From CAZWDL01 sp964632995 (GTDB lineage: Bacteria > Bacteroidota > Bacteroidia > Chitinophagales > Saprospiraceae), in the NCBI GenBank assembly GCA_964632995.1, contig CAZWDL010000089.1, positions 1 through 30,899 of the forward strand: a stretch of DNA of 30,899 nt, read 5' to 3'. The translations under genes and the position numbers were made by a program. The stretch's first letter is position 1. Every line of letters starts with the position of its first letter. Below, one piece after another: positions 7,781 through 19,116 of the stretch. The notes beneath the pieces were generated by a model. That model did not search any database and was not told the origin of the DNA. It saw nothing but the letters and a program-made list of their open reading frames with translations.

Positions 7781-8809
7781 ATGAAAGGAAAAAATTACCA
7801 CAAATTCTCCATTGATCAATTAGCGAAAGACCCCTGGTTTCAGCGATGGGTTTTAAATCCCACCAAAAAGGATCTGCTTTTTTGGCAGCAATTCCTGGCT
7901 GAACATCCCGATCAGTTGGAAAAGGTTCAGACCGCCAAGCGAAGGGTAGAAAGCGCTGCCGGGAGTATTCAGCCAGAACGGCTCAGGCCGCTTGAGAAGA
8001 AAAAAATGCACGAGCGGCTGATGGAGGCGGTCCGGCGGGATAGGAAAAGATTCAAAATTCGCACATTGACCCTGTCGGCAGCCGCAGCGGTGCTGTTGTT
8101 GATTGTTGCCGGAATTGTCTTATGGAATTTCGGAGCATCGCGAGAAGAGTCGGTGGTGGTAGTGAGTACTCCCTACGGTGAGACAAAGGAAGTATCGCTA
8201 CCGGATGGATCAAAAGTCGTCTTGAACGCCAATTCCACGATTACTTATCCTCAAAGCTGGGAAGCGGGCGCCGACCGGACCGTGCAACTTAGAGGAGAAG
8301 CGCATTTTACTGTAGCACCCAAGCCTGCTACTCAGGCCAAATTTATCGTGGTAACAAATGATCTGCGTGTTAATGTGCTTGGCACGGTTTTCAACGTATA
8401 CGCCCGGGAACAAGGCACTAAAGTCACACTGGAAGAAGGTAAGGTAATACTTAATCTAAACGAACAGCGCCGGAAGAAAAAGCCGACGATCAAAATGATC
8501 CCTGGCGAACAGGTTTACTTTTCAGCTCAGACCGGGCAGCTGAAAGAGGAGAAAGTGAATGTGACCGCCAAGGGCTCCTGGAAGGACGGTATCATTGTCT
8601 TTGACGGTATTACGATAGGAGAACTGGGAGAAATTATCAGAGAAACCTTCGGAAAGAAGGTCGAATTTAAGGATACCGCTATGACGAAGCAGTTGATCAC
8701 CGGCGCCGGTCCGGCCGATGACCTCGAATTACTGCTGGAAACAGTAGAGAAGGCCTTTGCCATCAAAGTGACCCGGAGGGACAGCCTACTGATATTTGAA
8801 CAGCATTGA
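7781..8809 (+). CDS. FecR-family anti-sigma factor
   Basis: A 342-residue single-pass inner-membrane regulator that holds the ECF sigma factor until SusC signals. The cytoplasmic N-terminal part (about 1-93) binds sigma. A transmembrane helix lies at about 95-116 (LTLSAAAAVLLLIVAGIVLWNF). The periplasmic FecR domain spans about 127-225 and includes STPYGETKEVSLPDGSKVVL and GEAHFTV. The C-terminal domain (about 272-340) is the small module that ends Bacteroidota FecR proteins and is thought to contact the STN domain of SusC. An in-frame ATG at 7709 would add 24 residues of non-conserved sequence; I chose 7781 because MKGKNYHKFSIDQL matches where these proteins normally begin. SusC starts 147 bases downstream. 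Confidence 0.95.
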   Translation: MKGKNYHKFSIDQLAKDPWFQRWVLNPTKKDLLFWQQFLAEHPDQLEKVQTAKRRVESAAGSIQPERLRPLEKKKMHERLMEAVRRDRKRFKIRTLTLSAAAAVLLLIVAGIVLWNFGASREESVVVVSTPYGETKEVSLPDGSKVVLNANSTITYPQSWEAGADRTVQLRGEAHFTVAPKPATQAKFIVVTNDLRVNVLGTVFNVYAREQGTKVTLEEGKVILNLNEQRRKKKPTIKMIPGEQVYFSAQTGQLKEEKVNVTAKGSWKDGIIVFDGITIGELGEIIRETFGKKVEFKDTAMTKQLITGAGPADDLELLLETVEKAFAIKVTRRDSLLIFEQH

Positions 8810-8956
8810 TGAATAACTAATCCCTGGAGAACAGAGCACTAAGTTGATTGATCCTGTCTAAGCAAGTTTTCCATCCATACCTCGTGAAAGGTTCATGCGG
8901 TACCTGGCAAAGCTATGTCCGAGGATCATCGTTTATAATGATAAAACCCATATAAC

Positions 8957-11900
8957 ATGAAAAAGCATTTACTCATCCTAAACTTACTGGTGCTGCTGAT
9001 CTTCCCTTGGGAAGAAGCCGTCGCCCAGGCACAGCAAATGGTCTTTATCAGCAATTCACAGCTGCATGGGGCCGATGCGGTGAAAGCTAAACAACAAAGA
9101 ACCGGATTAAAGACCGTGCTGAAATCTCTTCAACAGGAATATGAAGTGTTCTTTTCCTATTCGGATGAGATCGTCAAAAATAAAAAGGTATTATTCGAGT
9201 TCCGGCCCGGTCAAAAACTGGAAATGGTGCTCGAGCAACTCCTCCCTCCGCTGGGATTGAAATACCAGAAAGTGCGGGGAAAATTTTACGTCATTACAAA
9301 GGCGAAAAAAGTATCCGACCGGATGCAGTACTCCCGCAGCGAAGAGAAGACCATACCCGTTGCTCAGCCGAGAAAGGCCCACTTTGCCCCTCTACCGAAA
9401 TTGTCGTCCAATCGGACAACTTACGTTTCTTTATTCCAATTTCCCGTAACGGGTACGGTCACCGACCAGACCGGCGAACCGCTCATTGGCGTCAACGTCT
9501 TGATAAAGGGCTCCAGCAGGGGAACGGTCACCGATCTGGACGGCGCTTTCTCGATTGAACTGGAAAGCGGAGAAGAAACCCTGGTCTTTTCCTACACCGG
9601 ATACGAGACGATGGAAGTACCAGTTGACGGACGCAATCAACTGCAGGTGACATTGACCGAATCCATCTCTGAACTGGAAGAGGTCGTCGTTGTAGGGTAC
9701 GGAACCGTACAGAAAAGGGACCTGACCGGTGCTGTCGGCTCCCTGGAGGCGGAAAAATTTGAAGGTGAAGTTATTTCCAATGTTTCCCAGGGACTTCAGG
9801 GGAAAGTCGCCGGCGTAAATGTAACGACCAACGGCGGTGCCCCGGGCGGCGCCATGATCGTCCGGATCCGGGGCAACAATTCAGTAATTGGAGGTAACGA
9901 TCCCTTGTACGTTATCGACGGCTTTCCCGTCACTTCCGGCAACATAGGCGAGACGAATTTGCTGGCTACTATCAACCCCGGCGATATCGAATCCATCGAG
10001 GTTTTGAAAGATGCCTCGGCAACGGCTATTTACGGTTCCCGGGGCAGCAACGGAGTAGTGTTGATCACGACCAAGCAAGGTCGCGCCGGCGTTGACCGGA
10101 TCGACATCGAAACCTCGGTCGGAACGAGAAGCGTGGCGAGAACCCTCGATATGATGAACAGCGCCCAATTCCTCGAAATTGCTAATGAAAGAGCTGTGAA
10201 TGATGGGAACGAGCCTTTCTTCAGCCCGCAGGAAGTCTCCGAGCTTTCCCAGATTAATACCAACTGGCAGGACGAAATATTTCAGCCGGCCATGGTCCAG
10301 AACCATACCATCCGCTTTACCGGGGGTAGCGAAAACACCCGGTATCTCGTTTCAGGCAACTATTTTGACGAAGAGGGCATCATCATCGGATCGGACTTCA
10401 AACGCGGCTCGTTGCGGTTTAATCTGGACAAAGACTTCGGAGAACGCTTCCAACTGTCTACCCGCATCTCCCTGTCGCGTTCTATTAACAATGAGGTGCC
10501 GGCGAACAACATCATGCTTAGCGCGCTGCAAGCTCCTCCTTTCCTCAGACCCTACAACGATGACGGCTCCTACGTATTCGGCACGGATCTCAAGGATTTC
10601 CCCTTTAGCCCCAGCGCCGGTACGAATCCCGTTTCTCTGGCACTGGAGCAACTCAATCGCAGAGTCATCGACCGGGTGCTGGCCAATGTCGCTGGAAGCT
10701 ACGAGATTCTGAACGGGCTGGTCTTCAAGGCGCAACTCGGCATTGACCAACTGAATAACAACAGTGACTTATATAACCCTTCTACCATTGAAGCGGGAAT
10801 CCCCGCCGGCTCCGGTTCGAAGAGCTTTGGCTCAACCACCTCTTTGCTCAGCGAGAATACGCTGAGCTACAATACTACCTTTCCTAATGACGACCGGCTT
10901 AACGTCACGGTCGGGTTTACCTGGCAGGAGGAAAGTAACGAATTCCTGAGCGGTTCCGCCAGCGGTTTTGTTACGGATGACCTGCAAAACGACGCGCTGG
11001 GCTCCGGCCAATTTTTCGGCGCGCCCAACACGAGCCTCAGCGATTGGACATTGCTGTCGTTTCTGGGAAGAATTAACTACAGCCTGAATGACAAATATCT
11101 CTTCACTCTATCCGGCCGGCGGGACGGCTCCTCTCGCTTCGGCGAAGGAAATAAGTGGGGCTTTTTCCCATCCGCAGCTTTTGCCTGGCGACTTTCAGAA
11201 GAAAACTTCATCCGGAATATATTGCCGTCCGATCTTTCCGATCTGAAATTGAGAGCGAGTTGGGGTATTTCCGGTAATCAGGCCATTTCGCCCTTCCAGT
11301 CTCTCCAGCGCTTTTCCGACGTCGGGCTTGCTTTCGGCGGTACCGTTACAACGGGGTTCCGCCCGGAAAACCTGGGTAATCCGGACCTCAAGTGGGAGAC
11401 CACAAAGGAGTTTAACCTGGGGTTGGAATTCGGAATGTGGAATCAACGGCTCAGTTTTAGCGCCGACTACTACGTGAAGAATACGGAAGACTTGCTGGCA
11501 CTGGTCAATCTTCCGCCGACCTCCGGTTTTTCGACCACCATTCAGAATATCGGTTCCACGCGCAATCAAGGGGTGGAACTTAATCTCGCCGGCGTCATTT
11601 TGAGAAAGGGGAATATGCGCTGGGACGCCAACTTCAACATCTCGGCTAACCGCAATGAAGTGACGGAAACAGCTACTGGTCAGGATATCGTCGGACCGGG
11701 TATCGAGATCGTCGGACCGGCCAATGTTGTCCGAGAAGGAGAACCGCTTTCGGCTTTCTTTGGACTGGAAATCGACGGGTTGACCGACGACGGCTTCTTC
11801 AATTACGTCGACCAAAACGGAGACGGCAATGTCAACGATGTCGACCGGGTGATCCTCGGCAGTCCCTATCCTGATTTCTTCTACGGCTTTTCCACGGAAT

Positions 11901-12373
11901 TCACGCTGGGCAATTTCTCCCTTCGGATGAACTTCCAGGGGGAGATCGGAAAGCAGATTTGGTTCATGGATATCTACCGTTTCGGCGCTTCCATGCACCG
12001 TGGCGGCAACTCCTTTGCCGAAGTGGCTACCCAGCGCTGGACCCCACAAAATCCCGATCCGAACGCCAAGTACCCAAGAGCGACCCAAACCCTGAACCAA
12101 CAACCATCCGAGTTCTACCTGGCGGAGGCCGATTATCTTCGCCTGCAGAACCTGCGGCTGAGTTACAATATTCCGGTGGACGCGCTTAACTGGGGCGCTT
12201 TGAGGAGCGCCACGGTCTATTTGAGTGGACAAAACCTGTTCACCATAAGCCAGTATCCCGGTTACACCCCGGATATTGACACGTTCAGCAGCGGCGATCT
12301 TAGGATCGGGGTAGATTATCGCAGCTATCCCATCCCCAGATCGATCATGTTGGGGCTGAAGGTAGGATTTTGA
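8957..12373 (+). CDS. SusC/RagA-type TonB-dependent transporter with STN signalling domain
   Basis: An outer-membrane, TonB-dependent importer of 1138 residues. After a signal peptide (about 1-24), an STN domain spans about 50-113, the module that signals to FecR. A carboxypeptidase-regulatory-like domain covers about 164-235 (VTGTVTDQTGEPLIGVNVLIKG). A TonB-box-like EEVVVVGYGT lies at about 241-250, followed by the plug and a beta-barrel ending in SIMLGLKVGF with the terminal Phe typical of outer-membrane proteins. SNGVVLITTKQG is the characteristic plug motif. The size suits STN-bearing SusC proteins. SusD follows 54 bases downstream. Because it carries STN and sits behind sigma/FecR genes, it probably both imports the substrate and reports its presence. 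Substrate class is inferred from the neighbouring sulfatases. Confidence 0.97.
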   Translation: MKKHLLILNLLVLLIFPWEEAVAQAQQMVFISNSQLHGADAVKAKQQRTGLKTVLKSLQQEYEVFFSYSDEIVKNKKVLFEFRPGQKLEMVLEQLLPPLGLKYQKVRGKFYVITKAKKVSDRMQYSRSEEKTIPVAQPRKAHFAPLPKLSSNRTTYVSLFQFPVTGTVTDQTGEPLIGVNVLIKGSSRGTVTDLDGAFSIELESGEETLVFSYTGYETMEVPVDGRNQLQVTLTESISELEEVVVVGYGTVQKRDLTGAVGSLEAEKFEGEVISNVSQGLQGKVAGVNVTTNGGAPGGAMIVRIRGNNSVIGGNDPLYVIDGFPVTSGNIGETNLLATINPGDIESIEVLKDASATAIYGSRGSNGVVLITTKQGRAGVDRIDIETSVGTRSVARTLDMMNSAQFLEIANERAVNDGNEPFFSPQEVSELSQINTNWQDEIFQPAMVQNHTIRFTGGSENTRYLVSGNYFDEEGIIIGSDFKRGSLRFNLDKDFGERFQLSTRISLSRSINNEVPANNIMLSALQAPPFLRPYNDDGSYVFGTDLKDFPFSPSAGTNPVSLALEQLNRRVIDRVLANVAGSYEILNGLVFKAQLGIDQLNNNSDLYNPSTIEAGIPAGSGSKSFGSTTSLLSENTLSYNTTFPNDDRLNVTVGFTWQEESNEFLSGSASGFVTDDLQNDALGSGQFFGAPNTSLSDWTLLSFLGRINYSLNDKYLFTLSGRRDGSSRFGEGNKWGFFPSAAFAWRLSEENFIRNILPSDLSDLKLRASWGISGNQAISPFQSLQRFSDVGLAFGGTVTTGFRPENLGNPDLKWETTKEFNLGLEFGMWNQRLSFSADYYVKNTEDLLALVNLPPTSGFSTTIQNIGSTRNQGVELNLAGVILRKGNMRWDANFNISANRNEVTETATGQDIVGPGIEIVGPANVVREGEPLSAFFGLEIDGLTDDGFFNYVDQNGDGNVNDVDRVILGSPYPDFFYGFSTEFTLGNFSLRMNFQGEIGKQIWFMDIYRFGASMHRGGNSFAEVATQRWTPQNPDPNAKYPRATQTLNQQPSEFYLAEADYLRLQNLRLSYNIPVDALNWGALRSATVYLSGQNLFTISQYPGYTPDIDTFSSGDLRIGVDYRSYPIPRSIMLGLKVGF

Positions 12374-12427
12374 CATCGCGGGTAAAGAAAGAAAAGTATT
12401 ATTTGTTGAATTACCAATACTCCAGTC

Positions 12428-13912
12428 ATGAATAAAAAGATCATTTATAAATTATGTTTAGGGTTTGTTTTCTTATGCTGCGCTTCCGCCTGTGAAGATG
12501 CCCTGATTGAAGAACCTCGGACCTTCCTCTCCCAAGAGACCGTTTTTTCTTCCCGAGCCGGTGTGACGTCTGCTACACTGGGCATTTACGAACCCTTCCG
12601 GGAGGGCAACCTCTACGGCTGGTGGCTGCTGGGCAACCTCGAGTTCTGGTCCGATTACATATTCGGCCGGGGCAGTCAGGCCAATGCCAGTCTCTATCAG
12701 TTGGGCTCCCGCGGTATCGGCCGGGTAGGTAATATCTGGCGGGGCGCTTACTCGGTAATCAACCGGGCGAATATCGTCATTCAACAGTTGAATGAGAGAG
12801 AAATTCCCGGCGTAGATGCCACGTTGGCAAGTGAGTTGGAGGCGGAAGCCCGTTTTTTGCGCGCCCTTAGCTATTTCCACCTGGTGCGCCTATTTGGCGA
12901 CTGTCCGTTGCGGACTATGCCCGAGACCGATCAGGCCAATTTGGCCATCCCCCGTTCGCCGGAAGAAGAAGTCTACGCTCAGATCTTCACCGACTTGGAT
13001 TTTGCAGAGAAGAACCTGCCGGATGTCAACTATAATGAGGGCCGGGCCACCCGCTGGTCGGCCAGTGGCCTGTTGGCTATCGTCTATCTAACTCGCTCCG
13101 AATGGAGCGATGCGGCCGCCAAGGCCAAGGAAATAATGGACTCCGGACAGTTCAGCCTCGTGGAAGTCGAGGTTCCGGAAGATTTTCAAAAGATCTTCGG
13201 TCCGGATGTTGTCACCCATTCCGAGGAGATATTTTCCCTGAAGCATGCCCGGATCGCCGGGCTCGAATTTGAACCCCTGTGGCTGATGCACCGCGCCGGC
13301 TCGGGTTACTCCCTAGGCGGCAACGCCTTCGCCTGGTTCGGCAATCCCGATTCCTGGCTCGGCGACTGGATAGAAGAAATCGGTGGGCCGGACCTGAGGA
13401 CCACCGACTGGATGTACAATGGTCCGCAGGACGAACAATTCCTTAGTGCGGAAATCCCCATGCTCTTCAAGAAGTTCCGCGATACGGAATCGGATATCCC
13501 CGGCAACGACTTTCCCATCGTTCGCTATACCGAGATACTGTTGATCTACGCTGAGGCTACCAGTCAGGCCAACGGCGGCCCCACGCCCGATGCATACGAA
13601 GCAGCCAATAGGGTCCGCCGAAGAGCCTTTGGCCTTCCGCCGGATCAGTCCAGCGAGGAAGCAGATTTGCCGCCCGGCCTGAGCGCCTCGGAATTTCAGG
13701 ATGAGATCCTGTTGGAAAGAGCCAAAGAGTTTGTCATGGAAGGAAAGCGCTGGTATGATCTGCTCCGCACAGGGAAAACGCTCGAAGTTATCCGCGCCTC
13801 CGGCGATAAGAAAGCCGCCATCCAGGAAAAACACCTGAAGTGGCCGATTCCCAGCGAAGAGATCGACAACAACGACGCCATGACGGCGGCGGATCAGAAT
13901 CCGGGTTGGTAG
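12428..13912 (+). CDS. SusD/RagB-family nutrient-binding outer-membrane lipoprotein
   Basis: The 494-residue surface lipoprotein that acts as a lid over the SusC barrel and captures substrate. The signal peptide ends in ASAC (lipobox C22). TPR-like helices follow: NIWRGAYSVINRANIVIQQL and the segment with EARFLRALSYFHLVRLFGDCPL are classic SusD motifs. The C-terminal lobe has PIVRYTEILLIYAEA, ILLERAKEFVMEGKRWYDL and the ending AMTAADQNPGW, all characteristic. Length is somewhat short but normal. It is encoded directly after SusC, and a long hairpin separates it from the enzyme genes. Ligand identity cannot be read from the sequence. Confidence 0.97.
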   Translation: MNKKIIYKLCLGFVFLCCASACEDALIEEPRTFLSQETVFSSRAGVTSATLGIYEPFREGNLYGWWLLGNLEFWSDYIFGRGSQANASLYQLGSRGIGRVGNIWRGAYSVINRANIVIQQLNEREIPGVDATLASELEAEARFLRALSYFHLVRLFGDCPLRTMPETDQANLAIPRSPEEEVYAQIFTDLDFAEKNLPDVNYNEGRATRWSASGLLAIVYLTRSEWSDAAAKAKEIMDSGQFSLVEVEVPEDFQKIFGPDVVTHSEEIFSLKHARIAGLEFEPLWLMHRAGSGYSLGGNAFAWFGNPDSWLGDWIEEIGGPDLRTTDWMYNGPQDEQFLSAEIPMLFKKFRDTESDIPGNDFPIVRYTEILLIYAEATSQANGGPTPDAYEAANRVRRRAFGLPPDQSSEEADLPPGLSASEFQDEILLERAKEFVMEGKRWYDLLRTGKTLEVIRASGDKKAAIQEKHLKWPIPSEEIDNNDAMTAADQNPGW

Positions 13913-13941
13913 AAAGTACAAATAGTGATCGCCCGTAAAGA

Positions 13942-13987
13942 CCGGTGGCCAGTAGCCCGTAGGATTACGACGGCTATTGGCCACCGG
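13942..13987. repeat. Strong hairpin between susD-type gene and enzyme genes
   Basis: Arms 13942-13957 (CCGGTGGCCAGTAGCC) and 13972-13987 (GGCTATTGGCCACCGG) pair over 16 bases with one G-U wobble, and CGTA/TACG extends the stem inward. It begins 30 bases after the SusD stop and ends 24 bases before the next ATG. Hairpins here often lower expression of enzyme genes relative to SusC/SusD by partial termination or RNA processing; that role is inferred. There is no T-run. It shares the word GGCTATTGGC with the hairpin at 3292-3350. Confidence 0.75.
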
Positions 13988-14011
13988 CTACTCGCCATGA
14001 GCCATACTTAG

Positions 14012-15559
14012 ATGCAAAAGAACAAAATGCTTAACGCCAGAAGATTGACTACTTCCAATTCAATTTTACTGTTATTACTAGGTATAACGTTTTTATCCGG
14101 TTGTGAGGCCAAACCCGAAGTGGAACGGCCCAACATCGTCATCATTCTGGCCGATGACCTGGGCTACGGCGATTTGGGCTGCTACAATTCCAATTCCCTC
14201 GTTCCCACTCCGAATCTGGACCGGCTGGCGGCCGAAGGAATTCGTCTGACGCGCGCCTACTGTCCCGTCGCCGTCTGTTCTCCCACCCGTTACGCGCTGA
14301 TGACCGGTCGCTATCCGTGGCGCAGCCGCAAAAAGTCGGGGGTGATGGCCAATTATGAACCCTCGATGATCGATTCTTCCCTGCTGACCTTGCCGGAAAT
14401 GCTGCAGAAAGCCGGCTATATCACCGCCGGCTTCGGTAAATGGCACCTCGGAACCAGCTTCCCTACGCTCGATGGAGGAAAACCCGCCGGCTTCGGTAAA
14501 TTCCGGGCCGACAATAATGGGGCCAACCTCAATCTGAGCAAACCGGTCTGGGACGGCCCGGTGGATCACGGCTTCGACCGGTGGCTGGGATTCAGCTGCG
14601 CCAGCGAATGCTGGATCCTCGACGACAAAAAGATTACCGGCGCTATCGGACATGACCTGTACACCATCGAAGCCACGCCCAATAGGGAAAATATCGAAGT
14701 CATCTCATTGGCTGATTATCTGTCCTATATTACGGAACGTGCCCTGCAGTTTCTGGACCAGAAGGCCGCTTCGAAAGACGGGCAGCCGTTCTTTTTGTAC
14801 TTTTCTCCTTACGTGCCCCACGTTCCACTGGCCGTCAGCGAGAAATTCCGGGGCAGTACGGAAGCAGGACTCTACGGTGACTATGTACACGAACTGGACG
14901 CCTATATCGGTCGATTACTCAACAAATTGCAGGAACTGGAACTGGAGGAGAATACGATCGTACTCTTCGCCAGCGACAACGGCTCGCAGTTTGAGCTGAC
15001 GAGCAGCGCTATCGATCTGTCGACGGCCGGCAATAAGCGCATCGAGTACGAAATTAACCCCGATTCCTTTCCCGTTCACCAGCCTAACTATCCATTGCGG
15101 GGTACGAAATGGAGTATCTATGAGGGCGGCGTACGGACGCCTTTCATTGCCCGCTGGCCGGGACATTTTCCCGCCGGTCAAACCAGCGATAACCTGCTGG
15201 CTTTGAATGACCTGATGGTAACGCTGGCCGCAGCGGTTGAATATGATCCGCCGGATAAGATGGGAGAAGACAGTCGAAATCTACTGCCGGTACTAGCCGG
15301 AGAAGATCAAAATATCCGGGAAGAGGTGGTCGTCCAGTCCAGCGGAAGGCTCTATGCACTGGTGCGGGGCAATTGGAAGTATATCGGCGTGGGCAATTAC
15401 CAATCGCCGGATCCGGATGGCCCGGCAGCGGAATTATATGACTTGTCCTTGGATGTCTCAGAACAAAATAATCTTTACGAACAGTATCCGGAAGTCGCCG
15501 GTGAATTAGGCAAAAAATTGGTGGAAATGCTTGAGAATGACGTCTCATTGGAAGAGTAA
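14012..15559 (+). CDS. Lipoprotein arylsulfatase-type sulfatase, CSPTR
   Basis: A 515-residue formylglycine sulfatase. The N-terminus contains a hydrophobic run ending in LSGC (C31 from this start), so it is a lipoprotein. A second in-frame ATG at 14027 would shorten the leader by five residues and is equally plausible. NIVIILADDLGYGDLGCY (about 41-58) binds metal, C89 in VAVCSPTRYALMTGR is the catalytic position, and GKWHLG and FASDNGSQF complete the core. KWSIYEGGVRTPFIARWPG matches the arylsulfatase A-like group. It belongs to a different subclass from the divergent pair at 3446-6872 and is most like the sulfatase at 23392. It is the first enzyme gene after SusD, 43 bases before the first FAD enzyme, and is probably co-transcribed with that array. 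Substrate unknown. Confidence 0.96.
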   Translation: MQKNKMLNARRLTTSNSILLLLLGITFLSGCEAKPEVERPNIVIILADDLGYGDLGCYNSNSLVPTPNLDRLAAEGIRLTRAYCPVAVCSPTRYALMTGRYPWRSRKKSGVMANYEPSMIDSSLLTLPEMLQKAGYITAGFGKWHLGTSFPTLDGGKPAGFGKFRADNNGANLNLSKPVWDGPVDHGFDRWLGFSCASECWILDDKKITGAIGHDLYTIEATPNRENIEVISLADYLSYITERALQFLDQKAASKDGQPFFLYFSPYVPHVPLAVSEKFRGSTEAGLYGDYVHELDAYIGRLLNKLQELELEENTIVLFASDNGSQFELTSSAIDLSTAGNKRIEYEINPDSFPVHQPNYPLRGTKWSIYEGGVRTPFIARWPGHFPAGQTSDNLLALNDLMVTLAAAVEYDPPDKMGEDSRNLLPVLAGEDQNIREEVVVQSSGRLYALVRGNWKYIGVGNYQSPDPDGPAAELYDLSLDVSEQNNLYEQYPEVAGELGKKLVEMLENDVSLEE

Positions 15560-15602
15560 GGCAGTATCTACCTTATACCGATAACTGCCATAGGATTAAA
15601 TT

Positions 15603-17348
15603 ATGGGCAAACGAAACAACAAATCGCGAAGAGATTTTTTAAAAGGCCTGTCCATGACGGTACCGGCGGCCTTGACGGGCCCCTTGTTGTTAGGAAACGG
15701 ACGCGATCTGGAAGATAGCCCGGTGAAGTACGCAACTGATCAGGCCGTCCGAAAGCCCGGTCGTCTCCATTGCGATCTATTGGTTTATGGCGCTACCTCT
15801 GCCGGCGTTATAGCGGCCTACACCGCCAAGATGTACGGTTTGGACGTTCTCCTGGTCGAACCCGGCCGTCACCTGGGCGGGATGACTTCCGGCGGACTGG
15901 GACGGACCGACACCGGCGGCCAGGACAGCTACATTACAGGGCTGTCCCAGGAATTCTACATCCGCATCGGCTATTATTATGGTCAGGAAGCACCCGCCTA
16001 TACCTTTGAGCCCCATGTAGCGGAAATGATCTTCGAACAATATCTGGATGAGGCCGGGGTAGAAGTGTTGTTCTCCCGGCGGGTCATCAATGTGGAGGTG
16101 AAAAAGGAAAAGATCCGATCGGTGGAGCTGGAATACGCCGGGAAAGGATCGGGACAGAGCCTCGTCGTAGAAGCCGATCAGTTTATCGACGCCACCTATG
16201 AGGGCGATCTGATGGCCCGGGCGGGCGTTTCTTACGCCACCGGCCGGGAAGGCAATAGCGTGTACAATGAGCAATACAACGGCGTCATCCCCGGCAGAGA
16301 AGCCGGTCCTTACGGCCAGACGGTCAGAACCCGGGAATGGGGCGCCGATGTCGATCCTTACATTATCTCCGGTAAGCCTTCCAGCGGATTACTGCCGGAA
16401 GTAAACGGTATCGGCCACGCACCCATCGGCACGGGGGATAACAAAATTCAGGCCTATTGCTTCCGCCTTTGCCTGACGCAGCAAACAGAAAACCAAATTC
16501 CTCTGAGCGAACCGGAGGGCTACGATCCCGGCCGGTACGAGTTGATGGCCAGGCTGCAACAGCTGAAGCCCTGGGAGCGTCTGCGTAACGGATTCATCAT
16601 CTCGCCTATGCCCCGGGGAAAAACCGATATCAATAACTACGGACTGGTCGGTTTCTCGTCCAATTACGTCGGTGGAAACTACGAATACCCGGATGGCGAT
16701 TATGAAACCCGGGCCCGGATCTGGAACGAACACAAGAAATACCAGCAGGGGCTTTGGTGGTTTTTGGCTACTGATGATCGTGTTCCTGCACATATACGCA
16801 AAGAAGTAAGGACCTGGGGCTACTGCCGCGACGAATTTTTGGATACGGACGGCTGGCCGCACCAGTTATACATCCGCGAAGCCCGGCGCATGATCAGCGA
16901 TTTCGTTATGACCGAACACGAATGCATCGGCGTTCGTCCGGTTACGGACGGCATCGCCAAAGGGGGCTACGCGCTGGATTCGCACGTCGTACAGCGGGTA
17001 GTCATCGACGATCACGTCGAGAACGAAGGTAATATATCCGTGCATGGTTTTGATCCTTACCTGATTTCTTACCGGGCCATCATACCGAAAAGATCGGAAG
17101 TTCATAACTTATGCGTTCCGGTTTGTGTATCTTCTTCCCATGCCGCCTATGGCTCACTGCGTATGGAGCCGGTCTTCATGGCACTGGGACAGGCGGCGGG
17201 GGTGGCGGCCTACCGGTCAATGGAAACCGGCAGGATTCTGCAGGACATTCCGGCCGCGGCTATTCAGAAAGAATTGAGTGAAAATCCTCTGCCCAACAGG
17301 GAAACGCCGGCGGAATACGCGGATATTCTTCCGTTCAAGATCAATTAG
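15603..17348 (+). CDS. Exported FAD-dependent oxidoreductase, paralogue 1 (Tat signal)
   Basis: A 581-residue flavoprotein of the broad FAD-dependent oxidoreductase superfamily (FAD_oxidored-like, PF12831 type). The N-terminus has SRRDFLKG and a hydrophobic segment, a Tat signal for export of a folded cofactor-loaded enzyme. The dinucleotide-binding strand CDLLVYGATSAGVIAA (about 57-72) has GxTSxG in place of the classical GxGxxG. FIDATYEGDLMARAGVSY, KIQAYCFRLCLT, REARRMISDFVMTEHE and SSHAAYGSLRMEPVF are blocks shared with the three genes that follow. It is the most divergent of the four: it lacks the extra segment (residues about 100-130 in the others) rich in Trp, Asp and Gly. The reaction and substrate are unknown. 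Some databases label relatives xanthan lyase, but no lyase fold is evident. Confidence 0.93.
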   Translation: MGKRNNKSRRDFLKGLSMTVPAALTGPLLLGNGRDLEDSPVKYATDQAVRKPGRLHCDLLVYGATSAGVIAAYTAKMYGLDVLLVEPGRHLGGMTSGGLGRTDTGGQDSYITGLSQEFYIRIGYYYGQEAPAYTFEPHVAEMIFEQYLDEAGVEVLFSRRVINVEVKKEKIRSVELEYAGKGSGQSLVVEADQFIDATYEGDLMARAGVSYATGREGNSVYNEQYNGVIPGREAGPYGQTVRTREWGADVDPYIISGKPSSGLLPEVNGIGHAPIGTGDNKIQAYCFRLCLTQQTENQIPLSEPEGYDPGRYELMARLQQLKPWERLRNGFIISPMPRGKTDINNYGLVGFSSNYVGGNYEYPDGDYETRARIWNEHKKYQQGLWWFLATDDRVPAHIRKEVRTWGYCRDEFLDTDGWPHQLYIREARRMISDFVMTEHECIGVRPVTDGIAKGGYALDSHVVQRVVIDDHVENEGNISVHGFDPYLISYRAIIPKRSEVHNLCVPVCVSSSHAAYGSLRMEPVFMALGQAAGVAAYRSMETGRILQDIPAAAIQKELSENPLPNRETPAEYADILPFKIN

Positions 17349-17424
17349 ATACAGCGTAGGATTGGAAGATTACATTCAGTAATCAAATTAAAAACCGAGA
17401 TATAGTCATAAACCAGCAAGAACA

Positions 17425-19086
<1,662 letters not shown>

Positions 19087-19116
19087 GTGTAGAAAGGCCG
19101 GACAGGAAACGGGAAA

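Noticed and set aside
11195..12376. 393-codon open frame on the minus strand
   Set aside because: It is antisense to the C-terminal barrel of SusC and shows no domain; it is a by-product of the codon bias of the real gene.
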